Assembly (NCBI RefSeq): GCF_963662255.1
Contig: NC_085071.1
Coordinates: 4,180,701 to 4,244,700, forward strand
Source: Cinclus cinclus
Lineage: Eukaryota; Chordata; Aves; Passeriformes; Cinclidae
Length of the DNA: 64,000 nucleotides
Direction of reading: 5' to 3'
Positions within the stretch are counted from its first letter, which is position 1, and each line of letters starts with the position of its first letter. Of the stretch, positions 11,928 through 22,341 are shown one piece after another. Under the pieces are notes generated by a model that searched no databases, was not told where the DNA came from, and worked only from the letters and a program-made list of their open reading frames with translations. Made by a program: the position numbers and the translations under genes.

Positions 11928-12295
11928 CGCAGAGACCGGGACCTGGGGACAGCAGGACACTCGGACAGCGGAACAAGGGGACAGCTGGAGACATGGACAG
12001 CAGAACATGGGGACAGTACACATGGGGACAGCTGGACCCGCGGACACCGGGACACACGGACAGTGGGACATGGGGACACCAGGACACCGGGACATGTGGA
12101 CACCGGGACACGCGGACAGCTGGACATGAGGACACCGGGACATGCGGACACCTGGACACACGGACAGCTGGACATGCGGACACTGGGACACACGGACACC
12201 TGGACATGCGGATATTGGGACACGCGGACAGCTGGACATGAGAACACCGGGACACGCAAATACCTGGACACACGGACACCTGGACATGCGGACGC
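11928..12295. repeat. 16-bp minisatellite made of GGACANNN half-units
   Basis: Starts just after the OSCP1 stop codon. It is a tandem of about 20 or more 16-bp units such as ACACCTGGACACACGG and ACAGCTGGACATGCGG, each made of two 8-base GGACANNN half-units. It occupies what should be the OSCP1 3' UTR and ends at the LSM10 promoter. On the minus strand it stays open and would encode a Cys/Pro/Val/Ser-rich repeat, which I treat as spurious. Confidence 0.9.
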
Positions 12296-12403
12296 CGCCC
12301 GAGGTCGCCCCGCCCCTTCCAGCCGCGGGCGGGGCGAGGGGCGTGGCCGCGCGTGCGCGATGGGCGGGGCGACGCGGGCGAGCGCGCGGGAAGGCGCCGG
12401 GCC
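12296..12403 (+). promoter_or_regulatory. LSM10: LSM10 promoter and probable non-coding exon 1
   Basis: A CpG-rich block with two Sp1-type GC boxes (GGGCGGGG at 12327-12334 and 12362-12369) and a one-mismatch NRF1-like palindrome GCGCGTGCGC (12349-12358). A consensus donor GTGAGT begins at 12404. Together with the acceptor at 12939-12940, just before the LSM10 ATG, this fits a non-coding first exon. The transcription start is not determined. Confidence 0.6.
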
Positions 12404-12404
12404 G

Positions 12405-12890
12405 TGAGTGCGTGGGGGGCAGGGGGGTACGGGGACATTGTGGGGACCTGGGAGAGGGACAGCGAGTGTGGAGGGGGGGAGGACAGGGAGAGTGCGTGTG
12501 GGGGGGGTGGCGAGGAGAATGGGAGTGACTAGGGAGAGGGGCGGCGTGCGGTCCGTGTGCGGGGGATGGTGGGAGTGCAAGGAATGGTACGAGTGCGGAT
12601 GAATGTGCAGGTAAGTGTGAAAGGGATCGTGTGCGTGCAGGTGGGCGTGTGGCAGGTGATAGGTGTGCACGTGAGAGTGCAAGGGGCAATGCGTGCCTGT
12701 GCAGGTGAGCCTTTGGGGTTTGGTACATTGTGCAGGTGTGTGTGTAGGGTTGGTCCATCTGCAGGAGTTGGTCCCTGGGCACGTGGGCATGCAGGGGTTG
12801 GTCCATGGGCAGGTAAATGTGGAGGGGTTGGTCCGTGGGCAGGTGAATGTGCGGGGGTTGGTCCGTGGGAAGGGATTGGTCCATGTGAGG
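12405..12890. repeat. G-rich intron of LSM10 with a 30-bp minisatellite
   Basis: The first part (12405-12600) is strongly G-rich, with many runs of four to seven G on the coding strand. From about 12747 to 12886 there are four to five copies of a roughly 30-bp unit based on GGTTGGTCCGTGGGCAGGTG. The whole block sits inside the inferred LSM10 intron. Confidence 0.75.
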
Positions 12891-12945
12891 CACAGCGGGT
12901 GGGTGTCCCCAGCCCCAGGGCATACCCTGTCCCACCACAGCCGCC

Positions 12946-13317
12946 ATGGAGGTGAGCCACTCGGTGAAGGAGCGCACCATCGCCGAGAACAGCATGGTGA
13001 TCCTGCTGCAGGGCCTGTGTGGCCGTGTCACCACCGTGGAGCTGCGTGACGAGAGCGCGGCCGCGGGGCGTGTCACCAGCGTGGACGCCTTCATGAACGT
13101 GCGCCTGGCTGAGGTGACCTTCACGGACAGGCAGGGCACCGTGTCCCACCTGGACGAGCTCTTTGTGACCGGCAGGAACATCCGCTATGTACACATCCCC
13201 GACGAGGTGGACATCCGGGCCACCATTGAGGAGCAGCTGCAGGCCATCCACAGGGTGCGGTACTTCGGGGGTCGTGACAAGGGCCGCAGGGAGTTCCTTC
13301 ATGATAAGCACAAGTGA
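12946..13317 (+). CDS. LSM10: LSM10, U7 snRNP Sm-like protein
   Basis: Single-exon CDS of 123 aa, the same length as mammalian LSM10. It starts [20 protein letters not shown], five bases after a splice acceptor (CCCACCACAG). The Sm1 motif region is [12 protein letters not shown] (about residues 44-55), and the Sm2 strand is in [16 protein letters not shown] (about 75-90). LSM10 pairs with LSM11 and replaces SmD1 in the U7 snRNP ring, which processes the 3' ends of replication-dependent histone pre-mRNAs in the nucleus (family knowledge). The gene is in the same orientation as OSCP1 and STK40, as in other vertebrates. No canonical AATAAA was seen in the 840 bp after the stop. Confidence 0.95.
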   Translation: MEVSHSVKERTIAENSMVILLQGLCGRVTTVELRDESAAAGRVTSVDAFMNVRLAEVTFTDRQGTVSHLDELFVTGRNIRYVHIPDEVDIRATIEEQLQAIHRVRYFGGRDKGRREFLHDKHK

Positions 13318-14160
13318 CAACCTGGTGCTGCCCACAACAGCAAGGACGGAGTCAAGAATGGGCTTGGATGGACATGCCCCTTTGGTGGACTGCCAGCCCT
13401 CTCCATGCCAGCCATCCTGCCCAATGTCATCACCCTAGGAACATTTTCCTCAAGGGACTTGGGGCTCTGCTGTTCCCCCAGCTGTTGCCTGCAGAGGAGC
13501 AGGACTGCTTTTTGTAGTGAATAACACCACTTAAATGCTCTGTGGTCTCTCTGCTCATTTCATATTTCATTGGCAGCTACTCATGTCCCTCCTCCAATGA
13601 CCAAAGGACCCTTGGCTTCAGCTGCCATCCCACTGCCCTGGCTCAGCCTTTGCCTGCCCACAGAGCAAAGGATTTGCTTTCACCAGCATGGCTACCCTGG
13701 GAGCTGAGCTGGGCAGGGGCTGGTTCTGGTCTGTGCTCAGCTTCCTGCTGAGCCACCATTCTGGAAGTGTTGAGGGAGAAGAGAGCGAGATGAAGGGGAA
13801 TGAACATGCAGGGGAAGGGATGGCACCGTCTGCCTCAAAAAGCAGAAATGTGCTTCACCCAGGACACAGAATGCTGGTACTGCCAGCTCCTCTGCTTCCT
13901 GCCCTTCCAGCCCACCGTGACCTGTTCCCACAGGGTCCCTTTGAGACACGGAGCTGTGTGGCCTTTGCGAGCAGAGATGGGGGCTGTGCCCAGGGGTGCT
14001 TGTTTGCAGGGACCTGGGGACGTGGGAGTGGGAAGCAGGGCAGGGCGGGAGGCCCAGCCCGATCCAGCCCAGGGTGTCCCAGATCGGGGGTCCAAACCCA
14101 GGGTGTCCCAGTCCGGGTCTCCCAGTGCCGCCGGGCAGGGCTCTGTGGGCGGGGTCATCT
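13318..14160. other. LSM10 3' UTR and LSM10-STK40 spacer
   Basis: The 3' untranslated region of LSM10 followed by spacer. The nearest thing to a poly(A) signal is AATAAC around 13520. Further right there is a short repeated phrase, CAGGGTGTCCCAG, near 14070-14110. No other gene was recognised. Confidence 0.5.
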
Positions 14161-14180
14161 GAACAGGCCCCGCCCCTTGG

Positions 14181-14404
14181 CCAATCATGGCGCGTTCGAA
14201 TCTCCCGCGTGCTCACCAATCCTCCAGGGGCTCCTGGCTCTCTCCTGAGCCAATCAGGGACGGGTTTGTCTCACCACAGCCAATCAGCTTCCGCTGAGTG
14301 AGCCTGTGTGCTGCGCGCCGCAACCAATCAAAGCCCGCCGCAAAACCCGGTCCGGCCCCTGCCCTTTCCTCCAATCGCCGCCCCCGCTGTCGCCATTGCC
14401 CAAT
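14181..14404 (+). promoter_or_regulatory. STK40: STK40 promoter with seven same-strand CCAAT boxes
   Basis: CCAAT occurs at 14181, 14216, 14250, 14280, 14324, 14371 and 14400, all on the plus strand, at 29-47 bp spacing. Six of the seven are CCAATC, and four read CCAATCA, close to the NF-Y core. There is no TATA box. The block lies 80-300 bp upstream of the presumed STK40 start region, the usual position for NF-Y sites. An inferred reading is a TATA-less, NF-Y-driven CpG-island promoter. Confidence 0.75.
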
Positions 14405-14469
14405 CAGCGCCGCCGTTTCGCCGTCCCGGCGGCGGCCGGCAGGGGGCGGGCTGTTGGCGGGGGGGCGGT

Positions 14470-14545
14470 GGCGGCGCGTCACTTCCGGTGCCTGGCGGCC
14501 GCCGGAGCGGAGCGAGGCCGGGCCGGGCCGGGCCCGGGGCCATGG
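14470..14545 (+). promoter_or_regulatory. STK40: STK40 first exon region with ETS-type site
   Basis: ACTTCCGG (14481-14488) matches an ETS/GABP core and is preceded by CGTC. It is followed by GC-rich leader (GGCCGGGCC repeats) that ends in GGGGCCATGG at a consensus donor (exon end 14545, GTGAGT). This is the probable STK40 exon 1. In human STK40 this exon is non-coding, but here it carries an ATG four bases before the junction (see findings). Confidence 0.6.
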
Positions 14546-17500
14546 GTGAGTGAGGGGTGTGAGAGAGCGGGGGGAATCAGGATTGGGGCTATGGATATGA
14601 GTGAGAGACGAGGGAACGGAGGTCGTCGGTGAATGAGGGGGGAAGCGGGGATCAGGGTTGAGCGTGGGGGACATGGCCCCGGGACCCGTCACCATCCCGG
14701 TCCCACTGTGGGAGGGGGTGGTCCGGCACTGTATCCGGGAGGCGCCGCCGCAGCCCCGCGTTGGGCCGGGCCGGGCCGGGCCGGGCGCTACGGGGAGACG
14801 CACCGGTGGTACCGATCGTTCGACGGGACCGGCCGTGGGAGCGCCCCAGGTACCGGTGGCTAGGGGGAGGCTTGGCCGTCCGGCTCGGCTCGGCGTTCTC
14901 CAGGCTGGGGGCCTGGGTTTGAAAAGACGCCTTGGTAATTGGCTCGTTCGCCCCTTTCTGCCCGGCAGTGGCTCCGGGGGCTGGAGCGCTGCTGCCAGCA
15001 CGGTGGCAGGTCCGGGGGGCTGAGGAGGTACAGCCCGTGACTGAGGCTGGTTTTGCCTCCAGTCTGGGCAGGAATCTTTGAATGTAGACTTTCGGGACCT
15101 CTGTGCCGAGGAGGAACCTCGTGCGCCTCAGCAGTGAGTAGGTGAGGGCTGTGCCTCTGAGTGAGGATGAGTAACATCAGCAGGTGTTGGAATTAGGGAC
15201 GGACCCTGCCCTACACTCCCGTGGGAGCTCACCTGAGGGACTGAAGGGGCTGGGGGACCTCCTACCCCCAGAGCTGGCTGCTGTTCCTCTCTGGTTGTGG
15301 CCTTTGGGAACCCTTTTTGCCCTTTTCCCTTTTGTGCAGTATTGAGGGTGTGAAAGGTCTCACTGCTGGTGGGGACCCCATGGGACAGCATCTCCACCCC
15401 CTGACACAGGGGTTTAGGGTTACTCATGTGCCCATCCAGCTGCTCCCACCTGCCCAGGCTGTGCTGAAATGTGCTGCACCAGCGTTGGGGATTCAGTTCT
15501 TTGCTAGTTTAGAGCCTTAATGTATGGGGTCAGTAACATCTGGTATGAGCAGGTGTGCTGGGAGTGTCAAGCTGCAGTACCATGTCCAGAGGGAGCTGGA
15601 GAAGTTGGAGCAGAGGCCATTGCCCGATGTGGTGGGGCTGAGCCACCATCCCTCTGCCATGTGCTGCAGGACAGGCAGCAGGGACACAATGGGGCACAGG
15701 TGAGGCGCCTTGCACCCAGGTGAGGCGTGACCCGAGGGACAGCACGGGAGCACTCACCTGTTGGCATGGAGCCCTGGGCCAGCAGCAATCAGGATACAGG
15801 ATGTATTTCCCTGCTGCTGGAGGGCTCATGCTGCATCCTTTGATTGTTTCTCTTTGGTAACCATGCTGAGGATTTGATCACATAACTGTATTCCTTAAAA
15901 GCAAAGTTCAGCTGTGGGCTGTGACCCTCAGGATGTTACAGAAATTGGAACAGACAAGGCAAGCCTCATAGCCACCAAGCTGTGCTACAGAAAGGGCATC
16001 GACCTGTTGGAGCATATCCAGAGGAGGCACCAAGATGATCAGAGGGCTGGAGCACTTCTGCTAGGAGAGAATTGGAGTTGTTCAGCCTGGAGAGGAGAGC
16101 CTTCAGGGTGACATAACTGCTCCATCCGGTACCTGAATGGGCTACAAGAAAGATAGACAGAGACTGTTTACAAGAGCCTCAAGTGACAGGACAAGAGGGA
16201 ATGGCTTTACACTGACAGAGGGCTGGGTTAGATGGGGTATTAGGGAGAAATTTTTTCCTGTGAGGTTGGGGATGCCCTGGCACAGGTTACCCAGAGAAGC
16301 TGTGTCTTCCTCATCCCTGGAAATGTTCCAGGCCAAGTTGGACAGGGCTTGGAGCAACCTGGGATAGTGAAAAGTCTCTTTGCCCATAGCAGGAAGGTGG
16401 AAGGGTCTTTAAGGTCCCTCCCAACCCAAACTATTCAGTGACTATGAATAGGGACAGCACTAGGGATTGTGCCTGAGCTGCCCGCTGAACTCCAGGGATT
16501 GTTTCCTGTGTAGAGGCTCCAGGCAGGTACACTGTGTGTCTCCTTCCTGCCTGGGAGCTCTTGCTGGACAGAGTAGGCTCTGTGTGTCCATGGTCATTTC
16601 CTGTGTGAAACAAGCTATTTTGGTTAATATTTTTTTGTGAGTGTGCATTTCCTGTCAGTGTGCTGTCACACTGCAAATCTCAGTAGCATAGGCCTGGCAG
16701 TGTGTGCAGGTAACTTCAGCACGTTTGTCTCCAGGTAGGGCCAGGTGAGTCACTGCTGTGAGAAACTGCAGCCACACCTTGCTGGGAAGTGTCAGCACGT
16801 GCGTGGTCACACTGTACTCCGTGCACACCAAAGTCCTGCTCAGGGGCTTATGGCATACTGATAATGTCAGAAGCAATAAATGAGAAATAAAACCTTGTAA
16901 TACAACCCGCCCCTCACCCCTGGTGGGCTTTGGAAGGTGAGCACAGCCTGACCACAGGCACAGACAGGGTCAGGGACTCGTGCTGGGGCAGTGGTGCAGC
17001 CTCAAGTGCAGCAGCTGCATTTCCAGGCTCCTGCTGTGAGGGTGTCAGGCTGAAGTGGGGATTTTTTCCTGTTGGTTGTGGCCTGTGCTTCAGCACGAAA
17101 GGGTTAAGCTGAGGTTGGTGTTTATGTAACCAAAGAGGGAACTCCCAGAGATGAGTCCTTGGCTATCTCATGTGTTGATGCATCAGAAGGGTTTGAAGAA
17201 AGCCTGGCTTGTTGCTTGCGCTGTAATTACGCACTGGAACCCTGTGCTTCAGAGTTTCCCCGGCTGCCAGGGCTGCAGCCGGGATGGAATTTGCTTTCCC
17301 TGATGTGTGACTTGGCCTGTGGAAGCCTTTTTTGTCCCTGAAGAGCTGGAGACTGACCACAGCTGGATTCGGGTGGAGGTAAGGTGTGCTGAGCTCCTGT
17401 AGGGACTCCCAGGTGCTGGTTGTGCCTTGTTCATGTGTCTGGGATTCAGCTGATCTGCATGTTGGGCTGAGGAAGGAGGATCTCCAGTGGGGTGGTTCAG

Positions 17501-20500
17501 CAGAGGCTGCCAGAGGTGTTCCTGTCTCCCAGCTTGTAGAGCTCAGCGAGTCCAGACTTCCCTGGGTGCCTTGTGACAGCACAGGACTGCCCCAGCCCCT
17601 CGTGCTGCGCCAGTGACCCAGGATTCCTCCTGCTCCTGGGGGCAGAGAAACTCTGTGCCTGGTTTTGAGCAAACTTCTCGCTTAGGGAAGAAGTTGAATG
17701 AGTCTCCTCTCGTTTCCAAGAACCCTGTGAGTCAGGGCTCTGTTTCGGGAGCAGGCTTCCCTTCCCGGAAGGGCAGCGCAGCGGAACACAGGCTGGACTG
17801 AGTCATCCAATGGGCTTTTTTTATATATATGTTATTACTTCTCTTAGACAACTGTTCAACTCCCAGAGCCATCGGTAATGTTAACATTCCTGCATAGGAA
17901 ATCTCCCCCGTGTGCTCTGCAGAGGGAGAGGTGTGGAGGCCACCCTGATGGCCCCGCTCTTCCTCCTCACATGCCCATGTGAGATGATGAGCAAGGAGCC
18001 AGGGAAGTGCTGAGGCTTCTCCTGTGCATTCGACATTGTCTTTAGGGATGAAATTGTTCCTGGCTGATGTCAAGAAGGCTGAGCTGGCTGCAGGAGGAGG
18101 TACAGTGCAGACAGGATGGGCCTGGTTTGATGCTGAAGAGCAAAACAAAAGTCCCGTGACTGAAACTTTGAAGGACACTATGTCCAGAAAGTAACTTTTG
18201 CCTCATTAAGGGTCATTTAAATATCAAAATTCACATCAGTGTAATGAAGTACATGCTACCACACATGACTCCCTTGCTCAATTTCCCCCCTAGATCATGC
18301 TCTGTGTGACGTGGGAAGAAGAGGATAAGAGTGGGCTGTGGGTGAGGGGGGCAGAAATTCTACCTTTTGAGGAGGAAGAAAAGCTAAAACGCCCTCGGGA
18401 GACACTTGATGGGTAACTCCTCACCCTGCTCCCAGGGTGGGATGATGTCTTCTTAGTCTTTGAGGTTTCTGGATGCGCTTCTGGTCTCTGAGAACTAGCT
18501 GGGACACAAGGGGTGTGTTTTTGAGCAAATTTCATACACTTAATGCAACAGCCTGCTTTCCTTGGGATCTGACACACAAACATTCCCTTTAATCCCCCAG
18601 CCAGTGACTCCTCCGCAGGCCTGCCTGATCCAAACTCCGCCTGTTCTCAGGGAAGCTTTTCCAATGAGAACCGAGGCTCTGTCCTTGGGAGTGCTGATGA
18701 CTCGGGTCTGAGCTGTTCCTGGCCGGGTTTGCCCGGGAAGGAGTGAGGCAACACTGGGATCATTGCTCCTTGCAGTGACACCGACCTGCTGGTGTTCCAT
18801 GTGGGAACCTGGGCCATGCTCCAGCTTTTACCCATGTAATGTTTTGTTCATGGAGCTTTTAGGTCATGTCCAACACAGCTTCCCATGAGCCAGGCTTAAA
18901 TGTGACCTTGTATTAACTACCAGTGATAAATACTGCCCGCTGTGGTTATTTGTGTGGGAAAAGGTGCAGCCTGCTCATGTGATTCCATTTTTTAGCTTCA
19001 TTTTTGCAAACGTGAAGGCTGCACAGAGAGGGACAAAACCTGTGGAGCAGCTCTCCAGCTTTATCCCAAATGCTACAGCTTTTGGCTTCAGGAGGGAACA
19101 CTGGACAGGAATGCTGCTGCAGCAGGTGGAGGGATGGCTCCCATTTGGGTCCCTGGAATGGTGTGAGCTCCTCGAAGGAGCTTCTATTCAGCAGTCTTGA
19201 ATTTCCAGCAGGTGCTCTTGGGCTCTGTCACCTGCTGCTGGTTCCCAGCTTATCCGCTGCCTTATTCACCACAGTCAGCTCATCACAGCAGCAGGGTTGA
19301 GCACTTTTGAGGTTCCCAGTCCTCATGCAGGAGGTGTAGCCACCACTAAGCTTGTGTTGTATCCTTGGTGCAAAACAAGCCCCCTGAAAGTGTGGTGGGA
19401 GCTGGATCAACTGTTCTGGAGCCATGAGTGGTTTCTGTGCTGCTGAGTAATCCTGCTCACACCCCAAAAGTACCTTTTCCAGCTCCAGCTCTGAGCTCTG
19501 GCTGCTGGACTGCAGGACCTGCTTGTTCCTTATTCTGGGATGAAAAGGGCAGTTTCCTTATCTCATGTTTTTCATTGTTGTTACACTGGGCACTGGGACA
19601 TGCAGTAATTCAGGAACTAAACTATTTTCTTAAACTACCTAATTAAAAGACATTACATTTAGGTCCCCAAATTAATTGATTCATAATCCTATTAAAGTCA
19701 TAGCTAGCACAGTGAGAGGCTTTGGACTGACTTAGCCAGTGTGGTATTTGATACATCCCACCTGTCACATCAAAATTAAGTATAAATTTCTGTGCTTGAC
19801 TTGTAACTTTATCTGTGTGAGGGACCATTTTTGTTCCAATGGCAGGACAAGGGAGGAGGGTGTTTTGTTTCAGTTTAGATTTGGGGGGGAAGGGATGCAT
19901 CTGTCCACAAACAGGTGGGAATTTCCACTTCTTAGCTGCTGGTAGTGACAAGGAGTCTCTTGGTGCTCAGTTGTTTGAAATGCTGTTAAGCCCAAGGAGG
20001 TGTAGCATGGCGGGGGTTGAAGTGGAGCCTCTGTTTGTCCTTGTGTTTGTTCCTGCTCCAAAGCCTGTCCTGCATCACTTTGGAGACGAGTGACATGGGA
20101 GTTTGTCCTGCAGTGCAGGGACTGAACTTCCAGAGTCTTCTCAGGTTGATAACAGGAGCTTCAGTCCTTCTCCGAGCCCAAACAAACAGAGATAATGGGA
20201 GCCCTAAAGCTTCAGTGCCTCCTGTATTATCACAATCAGAATAATCCAGAACTGCAGCATCAGGTGTATCTCATTCCACATTACAGAGTCCTCGACCTTT
20301 TGCCCATCCAGCCTTCTCCAAGGTGATGACTCCTGCCTCCTGAGACGTTGGAAAACCTAGTTTGGAAGAAGAGTAACGATACAGTTGATGCTGAACTACG
20401 TGAGTCCTCAGTTTGTTTTGATTACAGTGACTCTATTTGCACCAGCAAGCCTGATTGCACAATGAGTTTATCTCAGGCTCCTGTGCAGGTGGTTTCTCCA

Positions 20501-22333
20501 GTGGAAATGTTACTCATATGTTTCTAGCAGAGGTAGTGATGTTCAAGGAGAGGAGGAGTTCATAAAGATGTTGGGTCAGGGAAGCAGAATGAGTAGAGCA
20601 AGGAGCGTGTGGGGGTCAGAGCTGTGTCCTGTTCAGCTCACTGGGATGGTGACACTGCTCTGTGGAGGTGTGAAGGTGCTGGGAGTCAGGAGGGCAGGGA
20701 TGCAAAGTCTGCTGCAAGACTCCTCCCTTCATCTCCTGGCTGTCACTGCTCCTGGACAGGTGCTGCTGGATGAATCAATGCAGTGAGATCAGCCTGTGTC
20801 CACAGAAAGGGTGGGACTGCCAGAGGGTGAACTTCACTCACAGGGAGGTGATTTATCAATCTCTCATGTGGTGAAACACCCAGGATCTTCTAATACAAAT
20901 ATGTACAACTGAAAAAATATTTTCCCCTGGTACAGTAATCTTTTAGGGAAGAACTCCTGGTACTGGGTTTGAGTAAGGAAATGGATCTGTGCTTGGTTCC
21001 TCTTCTCACCTACCCCCAAAAGTATCTTTAAAAGGAGAGCACAGACATTAAATGTGTAGATGTTTGTGAAAGTCTTTGAAGCTATTTTCCAAAAGCTAGA
21101 GATGAAGAGGAGTTGGACGGGGAGCAAAGCTTCAATTGGCTGGAGCTGATGGATGTGGAGAGCTCACACCACACCCAGCAGCTCACCTGAGAAATGCTTT
21201 TCCAGCTAAACTGAAACAAGCCTTTTCTTTAAAGGAGGAAGTGTTTTAGTCATAAACCTTGAATTTATTTGGCCTTTTAGATATTGGTTGTGTAATACTG
21301 ACTCAAATTCTCTTTAGATTTCTGAGCAGCAGAAAATGGACATTGGAAATCAGACTTTCTGCACTACCTGAATAAGGAGGAGATAGCTGAGTTTTTAGTT
21401 GTTGGTGCTGAATACTGGTGGTGTGTGGATCTTGAATAAATTCCTGGATGCAAACCATGAGATTGACATTTAATAGATCAAATAGGTTTTTGCCCATAGT
21501 GATTGTGCAGGATAACACACGTGTTGTCACCAGTGTTGCCTTTCACTAGAATGTCCATTGAAGCATTTAATAGTCTGTTAGTTCTAAACACAGCATTGAT
21601 TCCTGCACATGGAGGCTGAGGTGATGGGGATTTATGTGCTGGACTCCAAAATCCAGCTGCTCTGGATGTAGTTAGAGGGAGATGTAATAAGATCAGAGCC
21701 TAACAAGGTACAAAGAGAGAGGATACTTATTTCAAGGCTAAAAATACATTTTAGAAAAATCACTGTGAGCTGAACTGAATCTCACAATAACTACTGTACT
21801 TGTTTTCTATGCCCTTGTTAGGAAAGGTGAAAGATTCTAATTTTTGTGGTCAGTTTTGTGCATTCTTGGCTGTTTGAGGAACAGACTGGGGCCTCTGAGG
21901 GACTCAGTGGGTGGCTGTGATGCCTGGTGTGGATCCTCTGTGGAACCCCCAAAAGGCTGCAGCAGCAGCAGACACCCATACACAGGGCTAACTTGGGCAT
22001 CTTCTTTCAGAGCTTTTGGAATATGTTAATTTCAAAACTTGTTTTTGCTGTAAAACAAGCTTTAATTATCTTGACTTGTTCCCACTATGTCTCTCAAACA
22101 ACTGTTGTAGGAAATGTTGCCCTGAATAACGAAGCTGATTTATGCCTTGAGAATTGCTCTGAGCCTGCAGCCCACCCCTGGTCTGTCAGCAGGGAGCCAA
22201 GGCTGTGTGTAGAACACACAAGTAGGTAGAGCCACCAGTGCATCTATAAGTGAGAACCTTCCAGTAGAAATCAGGGATAACAGGAGAAAATAACTTGGTG
22301 ACTTATCAGATGTGATCTCTCTTCTCTTTCAAG
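14546..22333. other. STK40 intron 1
   Basis: A 7.8-kb intron with one plus-strand CR1 copy (about 15985-16443) and otherwise unique sequence. Alternative non-coding exons cannot be excluded, but none is supported by sequence alone. Confidence 0.6.
15985..16443 (+). mobile_element. CR1 LINE 3'-end fragment (~460 bp)
   Basis: Sense-oriented CR1 in STK40 intron 1. It contains CGACCTGTTGGAGCATATCC, AGAGGGCTGGAGCAC, GTTGTTCAGCCTGGAGAG, GGCACAGGTTACCCAGAGAA and a 3' tip GGTCCCTCCCAACCCAAAC. It includes the long 3' part of the element without reverse-transcriptase sequence. Confidence 0.92.
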
Positions 22334-22341
22334 AGCCAAGG

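Noticed and set aside
11571..13181. A 536-codon minus-strand open frame rich in Cys-Pro-Val-Ser repeats
   Set aside because: It is the antisense reading of the 16-bp minisatellite and the LSM10 intron and runs across LSM10 coding sequence. Composition and repeats explain its length.
14181..14404. CCAAT array considered as a tandem repeat or CRISPR-like array
   Set aside because: Only the five- to seven-base core is shared; flanks are unrelated, so it is a cluster of binding sites, not a repeat array.
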